In this document: piece by piece, positions 52,000-60,928 of the stretch | Numbering within the stretch: the first letter of the stretch is position 1 | How the letters are laid out: each line of letters begins with the position of its first letter | NCBI RefSeq assembly: GCF_006438725.1 | Contig: NZ_RCZD01000001.1 | Coordinates: 679,089 to 743,088, forward strand | DNA: 64,000 nucleotides | Source: Ewingella americana | Lineage (GTDB): Bacteria; Pseudomonadota; Gammaproteobacteria; Enterobacterales; Enterobacteriaceae | Reading direction: 5' to 3' | Translations under genes and position numbers: made by a program | Notes under the pieces: generated by a model | The model's input: only the letters and a program-made list of their open reading frames with translations | Told to the model about the DNA's origin: nothing | Database searches by the model: none

Positions 52000-52265
52000 C
52001 GTGACCTTGGGCGGCAGCCCACACCGGTGAACCTTGGGCTGCCGCCCAAAACCGTACAAAAGGAGGCGTAAACCGTACAAACTGGGCTGATAGGTAACAC
52101 TTTAGACCGGGCTGATGGGTAACAGTTATAACTGGCAAGGCACGTGTTTCAGGCACTCCCGTTCACGGCGCAAAATGTCACGGCTTCGCCGTCCCCGTAT
52201 TTTGGGTTTCGCGCCTCAGGTCTCGAATCTCTCATCCGGTGCCATTGTTGACTGCGCCTTAGCGG
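52000..52265. repeat. Long quasi-palindromic repeat, copy B (half element, degenerate)
   Basis: It begins with two TGGGC..GCCCA hairpins (52008-52022 and 52034-52049), as the other copies do. It then has diverged versions of box a (CGTGTTTCAG), box b (GGCGCAAAATGTC) and box c (GGTGCCATTGTTGACTGCGCC region cut short), but no inverted right half. Between the hairpins and box a lies a block of two direct repeats (AACCGTACAAA twice; GGGCTGAT-G/A-GGTAACA twice, 25 bases apart) not found in copies A, C or D. It is best read as a decayed or disrupted copy. Confidence 0.6.
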
Positions 52266-52318
52266 CTATATAGGTCAAATGATGAAAGGCAAAAAAGAAG
52301 GGACGTCTACGATTTTTT

Positions 52319-52347
52319 TAGCCTGACGCCATACTGCACGTCAGGCT
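52319..52347. other. Hairpin with T-run on the wrong side, beyond rlmF
   Basis: An exact 9-bp stem (AGCCTGACG / CGTCAGGCT) is preceded, not followed, by seven T on the plus strand. In either direction it lacks a 3' T-run, so it does not read as an intrinsic terminator. It lies 33 bases beyond the rlmF stop. Confidence 0.45.
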
Positions 52348-52379
52348 GATGAAATGCGGGGAAATTCGAACGGATTAGA

Positions 52380-53345
52380 TCAGTTCCAGCGTTTATCTGC
52401 CCAGGTCTTTTGCTGCCATGGCGTGAGGAATGTCCAGGCGACAAAGCGGCTGATCTTATTGCCCTGCGTCATTTCAACGGTCCGCACGTCGGTAGCTTCC
52501 AGTTCTTCCAACGCTTCGTAAATCAGGGGCAGCGTCGTTTTCTTAGAAATCAAAACGGTGAACCACAGGCAGTTATTGCGTTTTTCAGCGCTCTCTTCTG
52601 CCATGCGCACGACGAAGGACTCTTCACCGCCTTCGCACCATAATTCATTGTGCTGGCCGCCGAAGTTCAGTTCAGCTTTGCCGGTGCGGCGATCGATGCC
52701 CAGATTCTGGCGCTTGCGCTGGCTGCTGCCCGCCGCTTCTTCCGCAGATCCGTGGAACGGTGGGTTACACAGGACCGCGTCATAACGTTCGTCATGACGG
52801 ATGATAGTGTCGAAAATACGCGGCGGTTTAGCCTGTAAACGGAAACGTACCTGATTGGTCAGCAAGGGGTTGGTGGCAACGATTTTCTTCGCTGCAGCCA
52901 TCGAGGTGGCATCGATTTCACTGGCCGTAAAACGCCAGCCATATTCACGCAAGCCGATAATCGGATAGATGCAGTTTGCGCCCACGCCAATATCCAGAAT
53001 GGCAATATCTTTACCTTTAGGAATTTCATCCTGATTACTGCTGGCCAGTAAATCAGCCAGATGATGAATATAATCGGCACGGCCGGGAATTGGCGGGCAG
53101 AGGTAATCGGCCGGAATTTCCCAATTTTCAATCTGATAGAAATGGCGCAGCAACGCACGGTTCAGCGCTTTTACCGCCTGGGGATCGGCGAAATCGACGG
53201 ACAGATCGCCCCATTTGTTCTCAGAGACGAACGGCTCAAGCTCAGGGCTGCTGGCGATCAGGGCCGGGAAGTCATAGCGGCTGCGGTGGCGGTTGCGCGG
53301 ATGCAGGCCGCTTTTTTCTTGCGGGAAGATTTTCTTGTTTTCCAC
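52380..53345 (-). CDS. rlmF: 23S rRNA (adenine(1618)-N6)-methyltransferase
   Basis: This 321-residue SAM-dependent methyltransferase modifies A1618 of 23S rRNA. It has the SAM-binding motif DIGVGANCIYPIIG (about residues 118-131) and the N6-adenine catalytic motif CNPPFHGS (Asn194). The N-terminal signature GLHPRNRHRSRYDFPAL is typical. I use a GTG start at 53345, with GGAGAG eight bases upstream; an in-frame ATG at 53468 adds 41 residues without family match. In E. coli rlmF is in the 18-min region, so gene order breaks between yfcH and this gene. Confidence 0.93.
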   Translation of the reverse strand: MENKKIFPQEKSGLHPRNRHRSRYDFPALIASSPELEPFVSENKWGDLSVDFADPQAVKALNRALLRHFYQIENWEIPADYLCPPIPGRADYIHHLADLLASSNQDEIPKGKDIAILDIGVGANCIYPIIGLREYGWRFTASEIDATSMAAAKKIVATNPLLTNQVRFRLQAKPPRIFDTIIRHDERYDAVLCNPPFHGSAEEAAGSSQRKRQNLGIDRRTGKAELNFGGQHNELWCEGGEESFVVRMAEESAEKRNNCLWFTVLISKKTTLPLIYEALEELEATDVRTVEMTQGNKISRFVAWTFLTPWQQKTWADKRWN

Positions 53346-53563
53346 CTGAATGACTCTCCGGAATGTTTTTATGAAAAATAGTTTTATAAAACGTATGGGG
53401 TGATGAAACGGCAGGCTTTGCGAATGATAACCAACCTGTCGTAATTTCTGGCGCGTAAGATAACACAAACCGCTCGCCTCTGCCGGACACTGACTGGCAG
53501 CGATGCAGAAAAACGGTTAACGTGCTAACCAACACACCGCATATTTCGCGCCAAAGGACCCCC

Positions 53564-54193
53564 ATGAGCACAGACGAACGTTATTATTATGAGCCTTCTG
53601 CCGGTCACGGCCTGCCACATGACCCTTTTAACGCCATCGTCGGCCCACGGCCCATCGGCTGGATAGCCTCACGCAACGCCGCCGGGCAGCGCAATCTTGC
53701 GCCCTACAGCTTTTTCAATGCGTTCAACTATCATCCGCCGATCATTGGTTTTGCCAGCAGTGGCTGGAAAGACAGCGTGGCTAATATTGTTGAAACTGGC
53801 GAGTTCGTCTGGAACCTCACTACCCGCACCTTGCTGGAAAAGATGAACGAAAGCTCAGCCTCCCTGCCCCGTGGCAGTGATGAATTTGAATTTTCCGGTC
53901 TGACACCGCGCCCCGGGCGCATCGTCGCCGCAGATTGCGTGGCAGAAAGCCCGGTCAATTTTGAGTGCAAACTGACGCAATGCATTCAGTTGCAAAGCGC
54001 TGCCGGAGAGAAAGTCGATACCTGGCTTATTTTAGGCGAAGTTGTCGCGGTTCATATCGCACCGTGTTTACTGATCGATGGCATTTACCAGACGGCGCTG
54101 GCCGAGCCGGTACTGCGCGCCGGTGGTCCGACGGCTTACTACGGTATTTCTGAAGAGAACCGTTTTGATCTGACCCGCCCTGACGCCCGCTGA
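53564..54193 (+). CDS. Flavin reductase-like (FMN-binding split barrel) protein
   Basis: This 209-residue protein of the Flavin_Reduct family is cytoplasmic. The FMN-binding part is visible in IVGPRPIGWIASRNAAGQRN and LAPYSFFNAFNYHPPIIGFAS, then NIVETGEFVWNL. GEVVAVHIAP and the C-terminal YYGISEENRFDLTRP complete it. The family contains NAD(P)H:flavin oxidoreductases and related proteins; no partner oxygenase is next to it, so the role is open. The ATG at 53564 follows AAGGAC. It is divergent from rlmF. Confidence 0.85.
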   Translation: MSTDERYYYEPSAGHGLPHDPFNAIVGPRPIGWIASRNAAGQRNLAPYSFFNAFNYHPPIIGFASSGWKDSVANIVETGEFVWNLTTRTLLEKMNESSASLPRGSDEFEFSGLTPRPGRIVAADCVAESPVNFECKLTQCIQLQSAAGEKVDTWLILGEVVAVHIAPCLLIDGIYQTALAEPVLRAGGPTAYYGISEENRFDLTRPDAR

Positions 54194-54203
54194 CCCCTGC
54201 CAT

Positions 54204-54232
54204 AAAAAAGGCGCAGGGATCGCCCCGCGCCT
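54204..54232 (-). terminator. Terminator of the M3 peptidase gene
   Basis: A GC-rich stem (GGCGC-GGG / CCC-GCGCC with one bulge) is followed on the minus strand by six T. It lies 17 bases beyond the peptidase stop and next to the convergent flavin reductase gene. Confidence 0.8.
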
Positions 54233-54248
54233 GATTCTCTGAGTGCTG

Positions 54249-56111
54249 CTATTTGCCCAAATAGGTCTGTTCGACAAAATCGGCGAAGTCCTGACACATG
54301 GCATCATCGCCGTCAGCGCTGTCGGCCAGTACGCGGCTGCCATCTACCACCAGGATATGCACGTTGAGGTCAAAATCGGCCACCGGTTGTTCACGTTTCG
54401 CCGCCAGTTCGATGGTGTATTGCGCCTCTTCCCATGCCGCCGCAACCGTCTGATTACACACCTGAGCCAGATAATCAGGGTTAAAGCCTTCGCCGGTCAG
54501 GCTGCGTAAGGTGTCGTCATGGCTGACGCTGTTGCCCGGCGTCCAGTAATGTTTGGCTAAATCAGGGCCGATGGCCGGGTTATCCGTCAGGTAACCATCG
54601 CGTTTGAGGAAGAAGGCGCGGGTCTGTTCGACGGCCATCAACGCCAGCAAATATCCCTGATAGGAGCAGGCGGAATCCATCGACAACAGATGCGGGATGG
54701 CCAGCGTCGGGCGCGGGCTGCCGGTGACACCCAGAATATGCGTTTCGACATCGCGCGCCAGCGCCAGCATCGCCTCCGGCGTACGTTTTTCATCTGGCCA
54801 TTGATACAGCTGCCATTCGAAATAAGGTACCAGCAAAATATGGCGCTCATTGAATGCGCGCATCGGTTGGCGTGCAGCGATACTGTCATGGATCAGCGTA
54901 TCCGGCACCGGTTCGCCCTGTGCATTTTTCGCATAACGTTTCAGCCAGTCTGCATCATCAAGCAGGCTGTCGCAGAACATTGACTGGGTTTCCGCATAGG
55001 CCATCGAGGTCGGTGGGAACTCTTGGGAGAAGCACGGCGCATTCTGGCGGATATTGGCAAAATGCGCCGCATGGCCGCCTTCATGGAACAGCGTATTCAG
55101 ACCGCTGGCTCCGCTGCCCACCTGATCCGGTTTTGCCAGGCTGGTAAAGTTGATCACGCCAGACACCCATTGAGCGCCGTCATAAAATGCCGGTACCGGG
55201 CTGTGCATAAAGCCATTCTCATATTTGCCTTCGCGCACCAGTAAATCGAGCTGCATTTCGGCGCCGTTAAAACCGATATTCAGGCGTTTGAAGCTGTCGA
55301 GCCAGCGGCGCAAAGAATCAGCAAACGGGAAATAAGAGTCGAGTTGACGGGTGACATCACCCGCGCTGGCAAAGCGGATGTTCCACGGCAGCAGTGCAGC
55401 GTCGCCTTCACGTGCCACCAGCTCGTTGAGGCTACGCACGTTACCTTCACGGGTCTGCTCTTCAAAGCGGTCAAGAATGGCGAACAACTGTTCCGGCGTC
55501 ATGCGCTCGGTTTTGTTCACCTTATAATCGAAATAATTGCGGAAACCCAACTGACGCGCAAAGCGGTTGCGCAGGCCAATCAGTTCAGGGAAACCGTTGT
55601 GCAGCAACCACTCTTCCAACTCGCGCAGGGCAATTTGCGAACTGCGGCGGTAGGCTTCATTTTCATTGTTAGCCTGGTTGGTCAGCAATTCCCCAAGCGA
55701 CGCATTAACTCGCTCGCCTTTGGCATTGATGTGGGTCAGACGGTGCTGTTTGCGTTTAGTGTACAGGGCAGCTTCTGCCTGAATGATTTCATCCAGCAGC
55801 GCCTGGGCTTGGGGGTCTTCAATCGCGTTGCAGTCAAAGAAACGGTACCAACCTTGCAGGCCGTGCAGCAACGCTTTGCCACTGTCGTCGAGTCTGTGCT
55901 TTTCCAGCCCGGCAATCAGCTCACGAAGCTCACCTAAGCGGCTTGGTTCAGAGATGAAACGCTTATAAGCGCTCTCTGCCGCCGAAAACTCTGCCGAAAC
56001 GTTCTCGTCGCCAGTGCCCATATAGTTCTGCCAGAACAGATTTTCTTTGGTTTTGTGGACATTGAGGTAGTCGTGATTCAGGGCGTTAAAATAGTCTTGA
56101 GGCTTTTTCAT
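54249..56111 (-). CDS. M3-family zinc metallopeptidase (oligoendopeptidase F-like)
   Basis: This 620-residue, mostly helical protein has no signal peptide. The zinc site is HEGGH (His343, Glu344, His347) within NTLFHEGGHAAHF, with the third ligand likely Glu374 in AYAETQSMFCDSL, the spacing of thimet-type M3 peptidases. The catalytic Tyr/His segment near the C-terminus may be LLSMDSACSYQGYLLA. It is expected to cut oligopeptides in the cytoplasm. It differs from the E. coli M3 enzymes PrlC and Dcp in length and sequence, so no symbol is given. Confidence 0.87.
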   Translation of the reverse strand: MKKPQDYFNALNHDYLNVHKTKENLFWQNYMGTGDENVSAEFSAAESAYKRFISEPSRLGELRELIAGLEKHRLDDSGKALLHGLQGWYRFFDCNAIEDPQAQALLDEIIQAEAALYTKRKQHRLTHINAKGERVNASLGELLTNQANNENEAYRRSSQIALRELEEWLLHNGFPELIGLRNRFARQLGFRNYFDYKVNKTERMTPEQLFAILDRFEEQTREGNVRSLNELVAREGDAALLPWNIRFASAGDVTRQLDSYFPFADSLRRWLDSFKRLNIGFNGAEMQLDLLVREGKYENGFMHSPVPAFYDGAQWVSGVINFTSLAKPDQVGSGASGLNTLFHEGGHAAHFANIRQNAPCFSQEFPPTSMAYAETQSMFCDSLLDDADWLKRYAKNAQGEPVPDTLIHDSIAARQPMRAFNERHILLVPYFEWQLYQWPDEKRTPEAMLALARDVETHILGVTGSPRPTLAIPHLLSMDSACSYQGYLLALMAVEQTRAFFLKRDGYLTDNPAIGPDLAKHYWTPGNSVSHDDTLRSLTGEGFNPDYLAQVCNQTVAAAWEEAQYTIELAAKREQPVADFDLNVHILVVDGSRVLADSADGDDAMCQDFADFVEQTYLGK

Positions 56112-56224
56112 GCAGTCTTCTCTACTGAAAGTTAACGAGATTATGCATTGAGTGTATGTTCAGACAGCGGTTATGTCGATGTAACAAAACCGCTTAACGT
56201 GCTGACAGGGTAACGCGCAGGAAA

Positions 56225-56566
56225 TTAGTTTTTCTTCACGAACTCAGATTTCAGTTTCATCTGGCCGAAACCATCAATCTTGCAGTCGATGTTGTGATCA
56301 CCTTCGCACAAACGGATGGCTTTCACTTTAGTGCCAATCTTCAGCATCGACGAGCTACCTTTAACTTTCAGGTCTTTGATCACGGTGACAGAATCGCCGT
56401 CTACCAGCACATTCCCGTTAGCGTCAACCACCACCAGCGCGTCGTCCTGAGCTTCAGCATCGCCTTCCAGTGACCAGACATGTCCACATTCAGGACAGTT
56501 CAGCATCGCACCGTCCTGCCAGGTGAATTCAGAACTACAGCTTGGGCATTTAGGTAACTTTTCCAT
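56225..56566 (-). CDS. yjdM: PhnA-type zinc-ribbon protein YjdM
   Basis: This 113-residue protein has an N-terminal zinc ribbon (Cys7, Cys10, Cys24, Cys27) and the C-terminal PhnA domain [19 protein letters not shown] plus [25 protein letters not shown] in pieces. The C-terminus is almost identical to E. coli YjdM (111). Despite the old name PhnA, it is not shown to act in phosphonate use. The function is unknown. It lies upstream of the M3 peptidase in the same direction, 113 bases apart. Confidence 0.95.
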   Translation of the reverse strand: MEKLPKCPSCSSEFTWQDGAMLNCPECGHVWSLEGDAEAQDDALVVVDANGNVLVDGDSVTVIKDLKVKGSSSMLKIGTKVKAIRLCEGDHNIDCKIDGFGQMKLKSEFVKKN

Positions 56567-56682
56567 CTGATAACCTCATTAAATTTTTTTATAAAAAATG
56601 AATAAAATTAGGATGTAACTCCTTAATACCGGGTATTTTACCCTTTTAAGGGGGAGTTTGATAGGAGGCGCCCTAATATCGC

Positions 56683-57272
56683 TTTTAAATCTTTAAATCT
56701 TTAAATCTTCAAATCTTTAAATTCAAGGTCGTGGGCGTCGGCCCACACCGACTTGGGGCGGCCAATCGCCGCCGCCCCAAGACCCCGGGCTCTTTTAAAA
56801 ACAGCAGCTGCGCAGGTCACAATGGCCGTGTTTCAGGTGCCAAAGTGATAGCCGTAAAATGTCATCGCTCCGCGATTCCCGGCTGCGGGTTCGAGCCAAC
56901 GGTAAAAATGTTGTCTCTCCACCGACTTGCCGGTGACATTTTGAACACGGCCGGGGCTTCTTTAAAGTCAAAACCGGCACAGTGTCTGTTTTTAAAAAAG
57001 CCAAGGCCGCATTCAAAAATGGCGCCGGAGGAGAGGTGAAAAACCGCGCGTCTTTTTGCGCGGGTTGTAACCCGAACGGAGGGGACCGCAACGCGGCGCT
57101 ATTTTGCGGCTGTCACTGTGGCACCTGAAACACGGCCATCCCGATTCAGCGATAGCGCGCAGTTTAAGAGCCGGGGATTCTGAAGGGGTGTGGCGATAGA
57201 CACCCCTTCAGGCCGGTTTGGGCGGCAGCCCAAGGTTTTGAATTTGAATTTGAATTTGAATTTAAAATTTTA
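56683..57272. repeat. Long quasi-palindromic intergenic repeat, copy C
   Basis: This 590-base element lies between yjdM and ybiB. It opens with a TTTAAATC tandem tract (56683-56720), then a GTGGGC..GCCCAC hairpin (56731-56746), hairpin H1 (CTTGGGGCGG / CCGCCCCAAG, 56752-56781), box a (56822-56836), box b, and box c (56935-56952). The right half is inverted: c' 57005-57024, b', a' CTGAAACACGGCCAT (57125-57139), hairpin H2 (57180-57212), a TTGGGC..GCCCAA hairpin (57219-57234) and a (GAATTT)n tract. Its left arm matches the reverse complement of the right arm of copy D and its right arm that of the left arm of D, so C and D are inverted copies 6 kb apart. Confidence 0.85.
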
Positions 57273-57292
57273 CTTACGCTTTTCCAAAAAGC

Positions 57293-58255
57293 CTAAAACA
57301 CCTGCTCGATGATCATTCTCGCTTCTTCCATATCCCCCGATATTCCCGCCCCGACCAGACAGCACATCAGTTGATTAAGGATCGCCTGGGGAATCGCGCG
57401 CTGGCCGCTCAGGCATTCCTGAGTAAAAGCGACGGTCGCGACAACGTCTTTTGATGCAGGCAGTTCGACGTTTTCGAAATCCTGCCTGTCAGATAAAATC
57501 TCCTGGATACCGTTGGCAATCAAATGGATTTGCGGGAAGCGTTGCGGGTTGGCGTAGACTTCGCCTTCGGTCCCTTGCGACAGCAATGCACGCCCTTCCA
57601 CCTGACGGAAAAACGACGAAACTTTCTGAATATATTCAGGATGCGATACGCTCGACAAACGCAGTGATTCTTGTCCGGCAAAAGGTGTGATCAGCTTTGC
57701 CAGCGTATGGCTGCTGTTACGCACGCCCATTTGCCAGCGCAGCGCAAGCTGCTTGTCTATCGCTGCACACAGCACCGATACCGGGACAAACACCGGCAAA
57801 CCTCCTGCATCAAGCTGCTGTTGCGCCTGCAGTTGATCTTGCGCGGCCTCAACGCCCAGTGCGCGGAAAATCTCAGCGCTGGTGATGCGTGTCGGGTCTT
57901 CATCCACGCCGTGAACCAGCACGGGCAAACCGAGTTTACTGAGCAGCATCGCCAGCAGTGGCGTCAGGTTGGCCTGTTTACGTGCACCATTATAAGTTGG
58001 GATCACCACCGGCATCGGGCGTTCAGCCGGGGCCTGAAGTGGCATCACCTGTTCTTCCATCGCCTGATAAAAACCCAGCATCTCCTCTTCGGACTCGCCT
58101 TTGATGCGCAGGGCAATCAGCAAACCGCCGAGCTGCAAATCAGGCACCACGCCTGCCAGCATTTCGCGGTAAAGCGCCAGCGCCTGTTCACGGTCCAGAT
58201 CGCGGGCGTGGTTCTTGCCGCGACCGACTTCTTTGATAAGTTTGGTGTAATCCAT
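57293..58255 (-). CDS. ybiB: TrpD2-like nucleic-acid-binding protein YbiB
   Basis: This 320-residue protein has the exact length of E. coli YbiB when started at ATG 58255 (MDYTKLIKEVGRGKNHARDL). It has the anthranilate phosphoribosyltransferase (NPII) fold, with IPTYNGARKQANLTPLLAMLL and MGVRNSSHTLAKLITPF, but lacks the phosphoribosyl-transfer glycine motifs. In E. coli it binds nucleic acids and is LexA-controlled with dinG. Here it follows dinG in the same direction after 199 bases. A longer in-frame start at 58369 is possible but unsupported. It ends 20 bases from repeat copy C. Confidence 0.93.
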   Translation of the reverse strand: MDYTKLIKEVGRGKNHARDLDREQALALYREMLAGVVPDLQLGGLLIALRIKGESEEEMLGFYQAMEEQVMPLQAPAERPMPVVIPTYNGARKQANLTPLLAMLLSKLGLPVLVHGVDEDPTRITSAEIFRALGVEAAQDQLQAQQQLDAGGLPVFVPVSVLCAAIDKQLALRWQMGVRNSSHTLAKLITPFAGQESLRLSSVSHPEYIQKVSSFFRQVEGRALLSQGTEGEVYANPQRFPQIHLIANGIQEILSDRQDFENVELPASKDVVATVAFTQECLSGQRAIPQAILNQLMCCLVGAGISGDMEEARMIIEQVF

Positions 58256-58454
58256 TGCTCCGCCATTAATTAATATCGAATGCTGCCCGCCTTCATGTAG
58301 CGTGGTGAGCTCCTGCCATAGCCTGAGCAGCCATTGGCTGCTCTCAATAATTTTCGCCTCCTCGTTCATCCGTTATCAGGCTTTATTGATAATGGATGAA
58401 CGAGGGGACGTAAAGATACAGAGGAAAGTGATTTCAGGAATACAGATCGAAAAT

Positions 58455-60626
58455 TTACCGGGCCTTGCGGCGGCGCTTCACGGTTTTGGTGGCACTTTTG
58501 AGCAGGTCGGGGCGTTTTACTGAACCTGGCTCTGGCATTTCACGGTGCTCAATAGGGAAGATGGGCAAGGCCGCCAGCAGGCGGGCACCGTAATTTTTGG
58601 TGATCAACCGGCGGTCATAAATCACGATCTCGCCCCGACATTCGTGGCTGCGGATCAGTCGCCCGACCTGCTGGATCAGATTGAAAGAGGCGCTTGGCAG
58701 GCTCTGCACTTCGAACGGGTAACGCTTCAGGGTTTTCAGCCATTCGCCTTCGGTCAGAATGACCGGGCTGTCGATAGGCGGGAAAGCGATTTTATGGATA
58801 TGAACCTGCGTGAGCAGATCCCCTTTCAGATCCAGCCCCTCCGCGAAGGATTGCAGGCCGATAAGCACGCTGGTGCTGCCGGCTTCCACCCGCTTGCGGT
58901 GCTCTTCCACCAGCCGGTAACGCGGCTGATCCCCTTGCACCAGCAGCATCAGACGCAAATCAGGCAGCAGACTGACAAACTGTTGCAGCGCCCGGTTACT
59001 GGCGAACAACACCAGTTGGCCTCTGTGCAGTCCTTTGGCCAGTTCGGCGCGGAAGAATTCTGCCATTTCAGCCAGATGCGCCGGTTCATTAGCCATCAGC
59101 GGTTCATTAATCATCTGCGGAATGACCAGTTTGCCCTGTTCGATATGATTGAACGGCGAATCCAGGCTGATAAAGCGGTCGCCGGCTTTCTCATTCAGAC
59201 CGCTCATCTCTTGCAGGCGGGCAAAACTGTTGAGTGAGCGCAGCGTCGCGGACGTGATCACCACATGCGGCACCTTGCGCCACAGCAGCTTTTCCAGCTG
59301 TTCACTGACACGAATGCCTACGCAGTGGAAAACCAGATGGCTCTGATTATCGAAGTATTGGCGCGTCACCCATTTGCCGATCGGCGCATTGGAGGCTTTC
59401 TCCATTGCCGCCAGTTTCCACAGTTTGCTCATGGTTTCGAGATAACCCTGCATGCGGCTCATGTGCAAAATGGCACGGTGCAGACGCATGATGTCGTGCT
59501 TACCGGTCTTTTCGCTGAGATCATTAACCATGTATTCCGCCAGACTGCGCAGGCCGTCGGTCAGCTTGAACAGGCGGGCACACAGTTCGGTCAACGCAGG
59601 CGGCAGCGCGCCCATTTCGAAGCGGTACTCGGCTTCGGGCACGTCCGGCGGTAAATACTGGCTGACCTGTTGTTCAATCAGCAACAGCAGTTCGCGCATC
59701 TCGGCGCAGTGAGTGTGCAGGCGTTCGGCATTGGTCAGCGGTGGCGGGTTCTTCGGCGTGAACAGCGCCAGACATTGTTCAATCTGGCGGACAAAATTAT
59801 CAAGTTGCAGGTGGTTCCACACGGCGGTGATTTCCGCCTCAACTTCAAGCGCATCGCGGGCCACATCGGGCAGATGATGGCCTTCATCCAGCACCAGCAA
59901 TAAATCTTTGGCCGGCGGAAGCACCGATTCTGACTCCAGCGCCGCCATCACCAGCGCGTGGTTGGTCACCACCACATCGGCACTTTCAATCTCTTTGCGC
60001 GCCACAAAGTACGGGCACGCTTTGAAATAATGGCAGTTGCGACCCAGGCAGTTGGCTTTATCAGTGCTGATTTTGGCCCACAGCGGATCCTGAATCGTCA
60101 GCTTGTAGTGATCACGCAATCCGTCCCACTCGTAGCGGGCCAGCGCGGTTTCCAGGGTTTTCGACAGTTTTTGCTCTTCGCCGCTGGAAGGCGCTAATTC
60201 ATCCCCGAGGAACAACCCCAAATCACCCTGCGCATTCTCATTACTCATCATCGACAGATTACGCGGGCAGACATAACGACCCCGACCAAACGCACCGGTG
60301 AATTTTAAATCTGGAATGATTTTTTTCAGCAGCGGTAAATCTTTGCTAAAAATCTGGTCCTGCAATGCCACGTTGGCGGTGCTGACGATCAGCGGTTTCT
60401 CCTCCTCACGGCTGACAGCAATGCCGGGGATCAAATAAGACAGGGTTTTGCCGACACCGGTTGGCGCCTCAATCGCCAGATGGCGTGCGGAATCCCCGGA
60501 GAATGCCTTCGCGACCTCAGCAATCATCTGACGCTGTGGCGCACGGGAAATAAAGTCCGGGATTTGCTGTTGCAGGGCTTTGTACCACTGACTTATCTGA
60601 GCTTTAACTGCGGGGGAAAGCGCCAT
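58455..60626 (-). CDS. dinG: ATP-dependent iron-sulfur DNA helicase DinG
   Basis: This 723-residue superfamily 2 (XPD-like) helicase unwinds DNA 5' to 3', including R-loop and D-loop structures, and acts in damage response. Walker A is APTGVGKTLSYL (Lys60) and Walker B is VLDEGHH (Asp247). The [4Fe-4S] ligands are Cys120, Cys193, Cys198 and Cys204, matching the E. coli arrangement. Motif VI is LIQQVGRLIRSHECRGE. I found no clear LexA box upstream by eye, although E. coli dinG has one. Confidence 0.96.
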   Translation of the reverse strand: MALSPAVKAQISQWYKALQQQIPDFISRAPQRQMIAEVAKAFSGDSARHLAIEAPTGVGKTLSYLIPGIAVSREEEKPLIVSTANVALQDQIFSKDLPLLKKIIPDLKFTGAFGRGRYVCPRNLSMMSNENAQGDLGLFLGDELAPSSGEEQKLSKTLETALARYEWDGLRDHYKLTIQDPLWAKISTDKANCLGRNCHYFKACPYFVARKEIESADVVVTNHALVMAALESESVLPPAKDLLLVLDEGHHLPDVARDALEVEAEITAVWNHLQLDNFVRQIEQCLALFTPKNPPPLTNAERLHTHCAEMRELLLLIEQQVSQYLPPDVPEAEYRFEMGALPPALTELCARLFKLTDGLRSLAEYMVNDLSEKTGKHDIMRLHRAILHMSRMQGYLETMSKLWKLAAMEKASNAPIGKWVTRQYFDNQSHLVFHCVGIRVSEQLEKLLWRKVPHVVITSATLRSLNSFARLQEMSGLNEKAGDRFISLDSPFNHIEQGKLVIPQMINEPLMANEPAHLAEMAEFFRAELAKGLHRGQLVLFASNRALQQFVSLLPDLRLMLLVQGDQPRYRLVEEHRKRVEAGSTSVLIGLQSFAEGLDLKGDLLTQVHIHKIAFPPIDSPVILTEGEWLKTLKRYPFEVQSLPSASFNLIQQVGRLIRSHECRGEIVIYDRRLITKNYGARLLAALPIFPIEHREMPEPGSVKRPDLLKSATKTVKRRRKAR

Positions 60627-60928
60627 TCATCTCTTATAAAGTTGCGTTATTAAGGGAACATCCGGCGGGCATTGTCCCACAGACGGGCCTTGGGATCAGC
60701 CTGCAATTGTTGTTACTGAACGTGTAAAAATCAGTTCACTTGTAAAATATCTATAAAGTTCATTTTCACTTGTCATAAATAGGTCACATAAATAAGGTAA
60801 AAAATCCTCGCTGTGAGAATTTCAGGCACACATTGAAAGCACAGTACACAAGATGAAAGCGTCTTTTTAATGAAACCTTTTAATACTCTCTCCAATGAAA
60901 GGGTTTAAAAGAAAGCAGGGTAAAAAAA
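60627..60928. promoter_or_regulatory. Divergent dinG/porin promoter region with a 30-bp-spaced direct repeat
   Basis: This 302-base region is AT-rich near the porin. The nonamer TTCACTTGT occurs twice, at 60735-60743 and 60765-60773, exactly 30 bases (about three helical turns) apart, in a position suited to a regulator of the porin such as OmpR. The OmpR assignment is inference. The dinG ribosome-binding site is AAGAG. Confidence 0.5.

Noticed and set aside
52319..52347. 9-bp hairpin as the rlmF terminator
   Set aside because: The T-run is on the 5' side of the stem on the plus strand and becomes an A-run after the stem on the minus strand, so it does not fit an intrinsic terminator in either direction.
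56731..57039. Open frames inside repeats C and D (also 63469-63720) with a shared peptide (FKNSSCAGHNGRVS .. GCGFEPTVKMLS)
   Set aside because: The likeness follows from the repeated DNA itself. The frames cross the hairpins, differ in length, have no ribosome-binding site and no recognisable domain, and copy A does not keep the same frame intact. They may be listed as hypothetical proteins in other genomes, but I do not believe them.
60627..60928. LexA box upstream of dinG
   Set aside because: Looked for CTGT-N8-ACAG because E. coli dinG is LexA-controlled; no convincing match was seen by eye. A matrix scan could overturn this.
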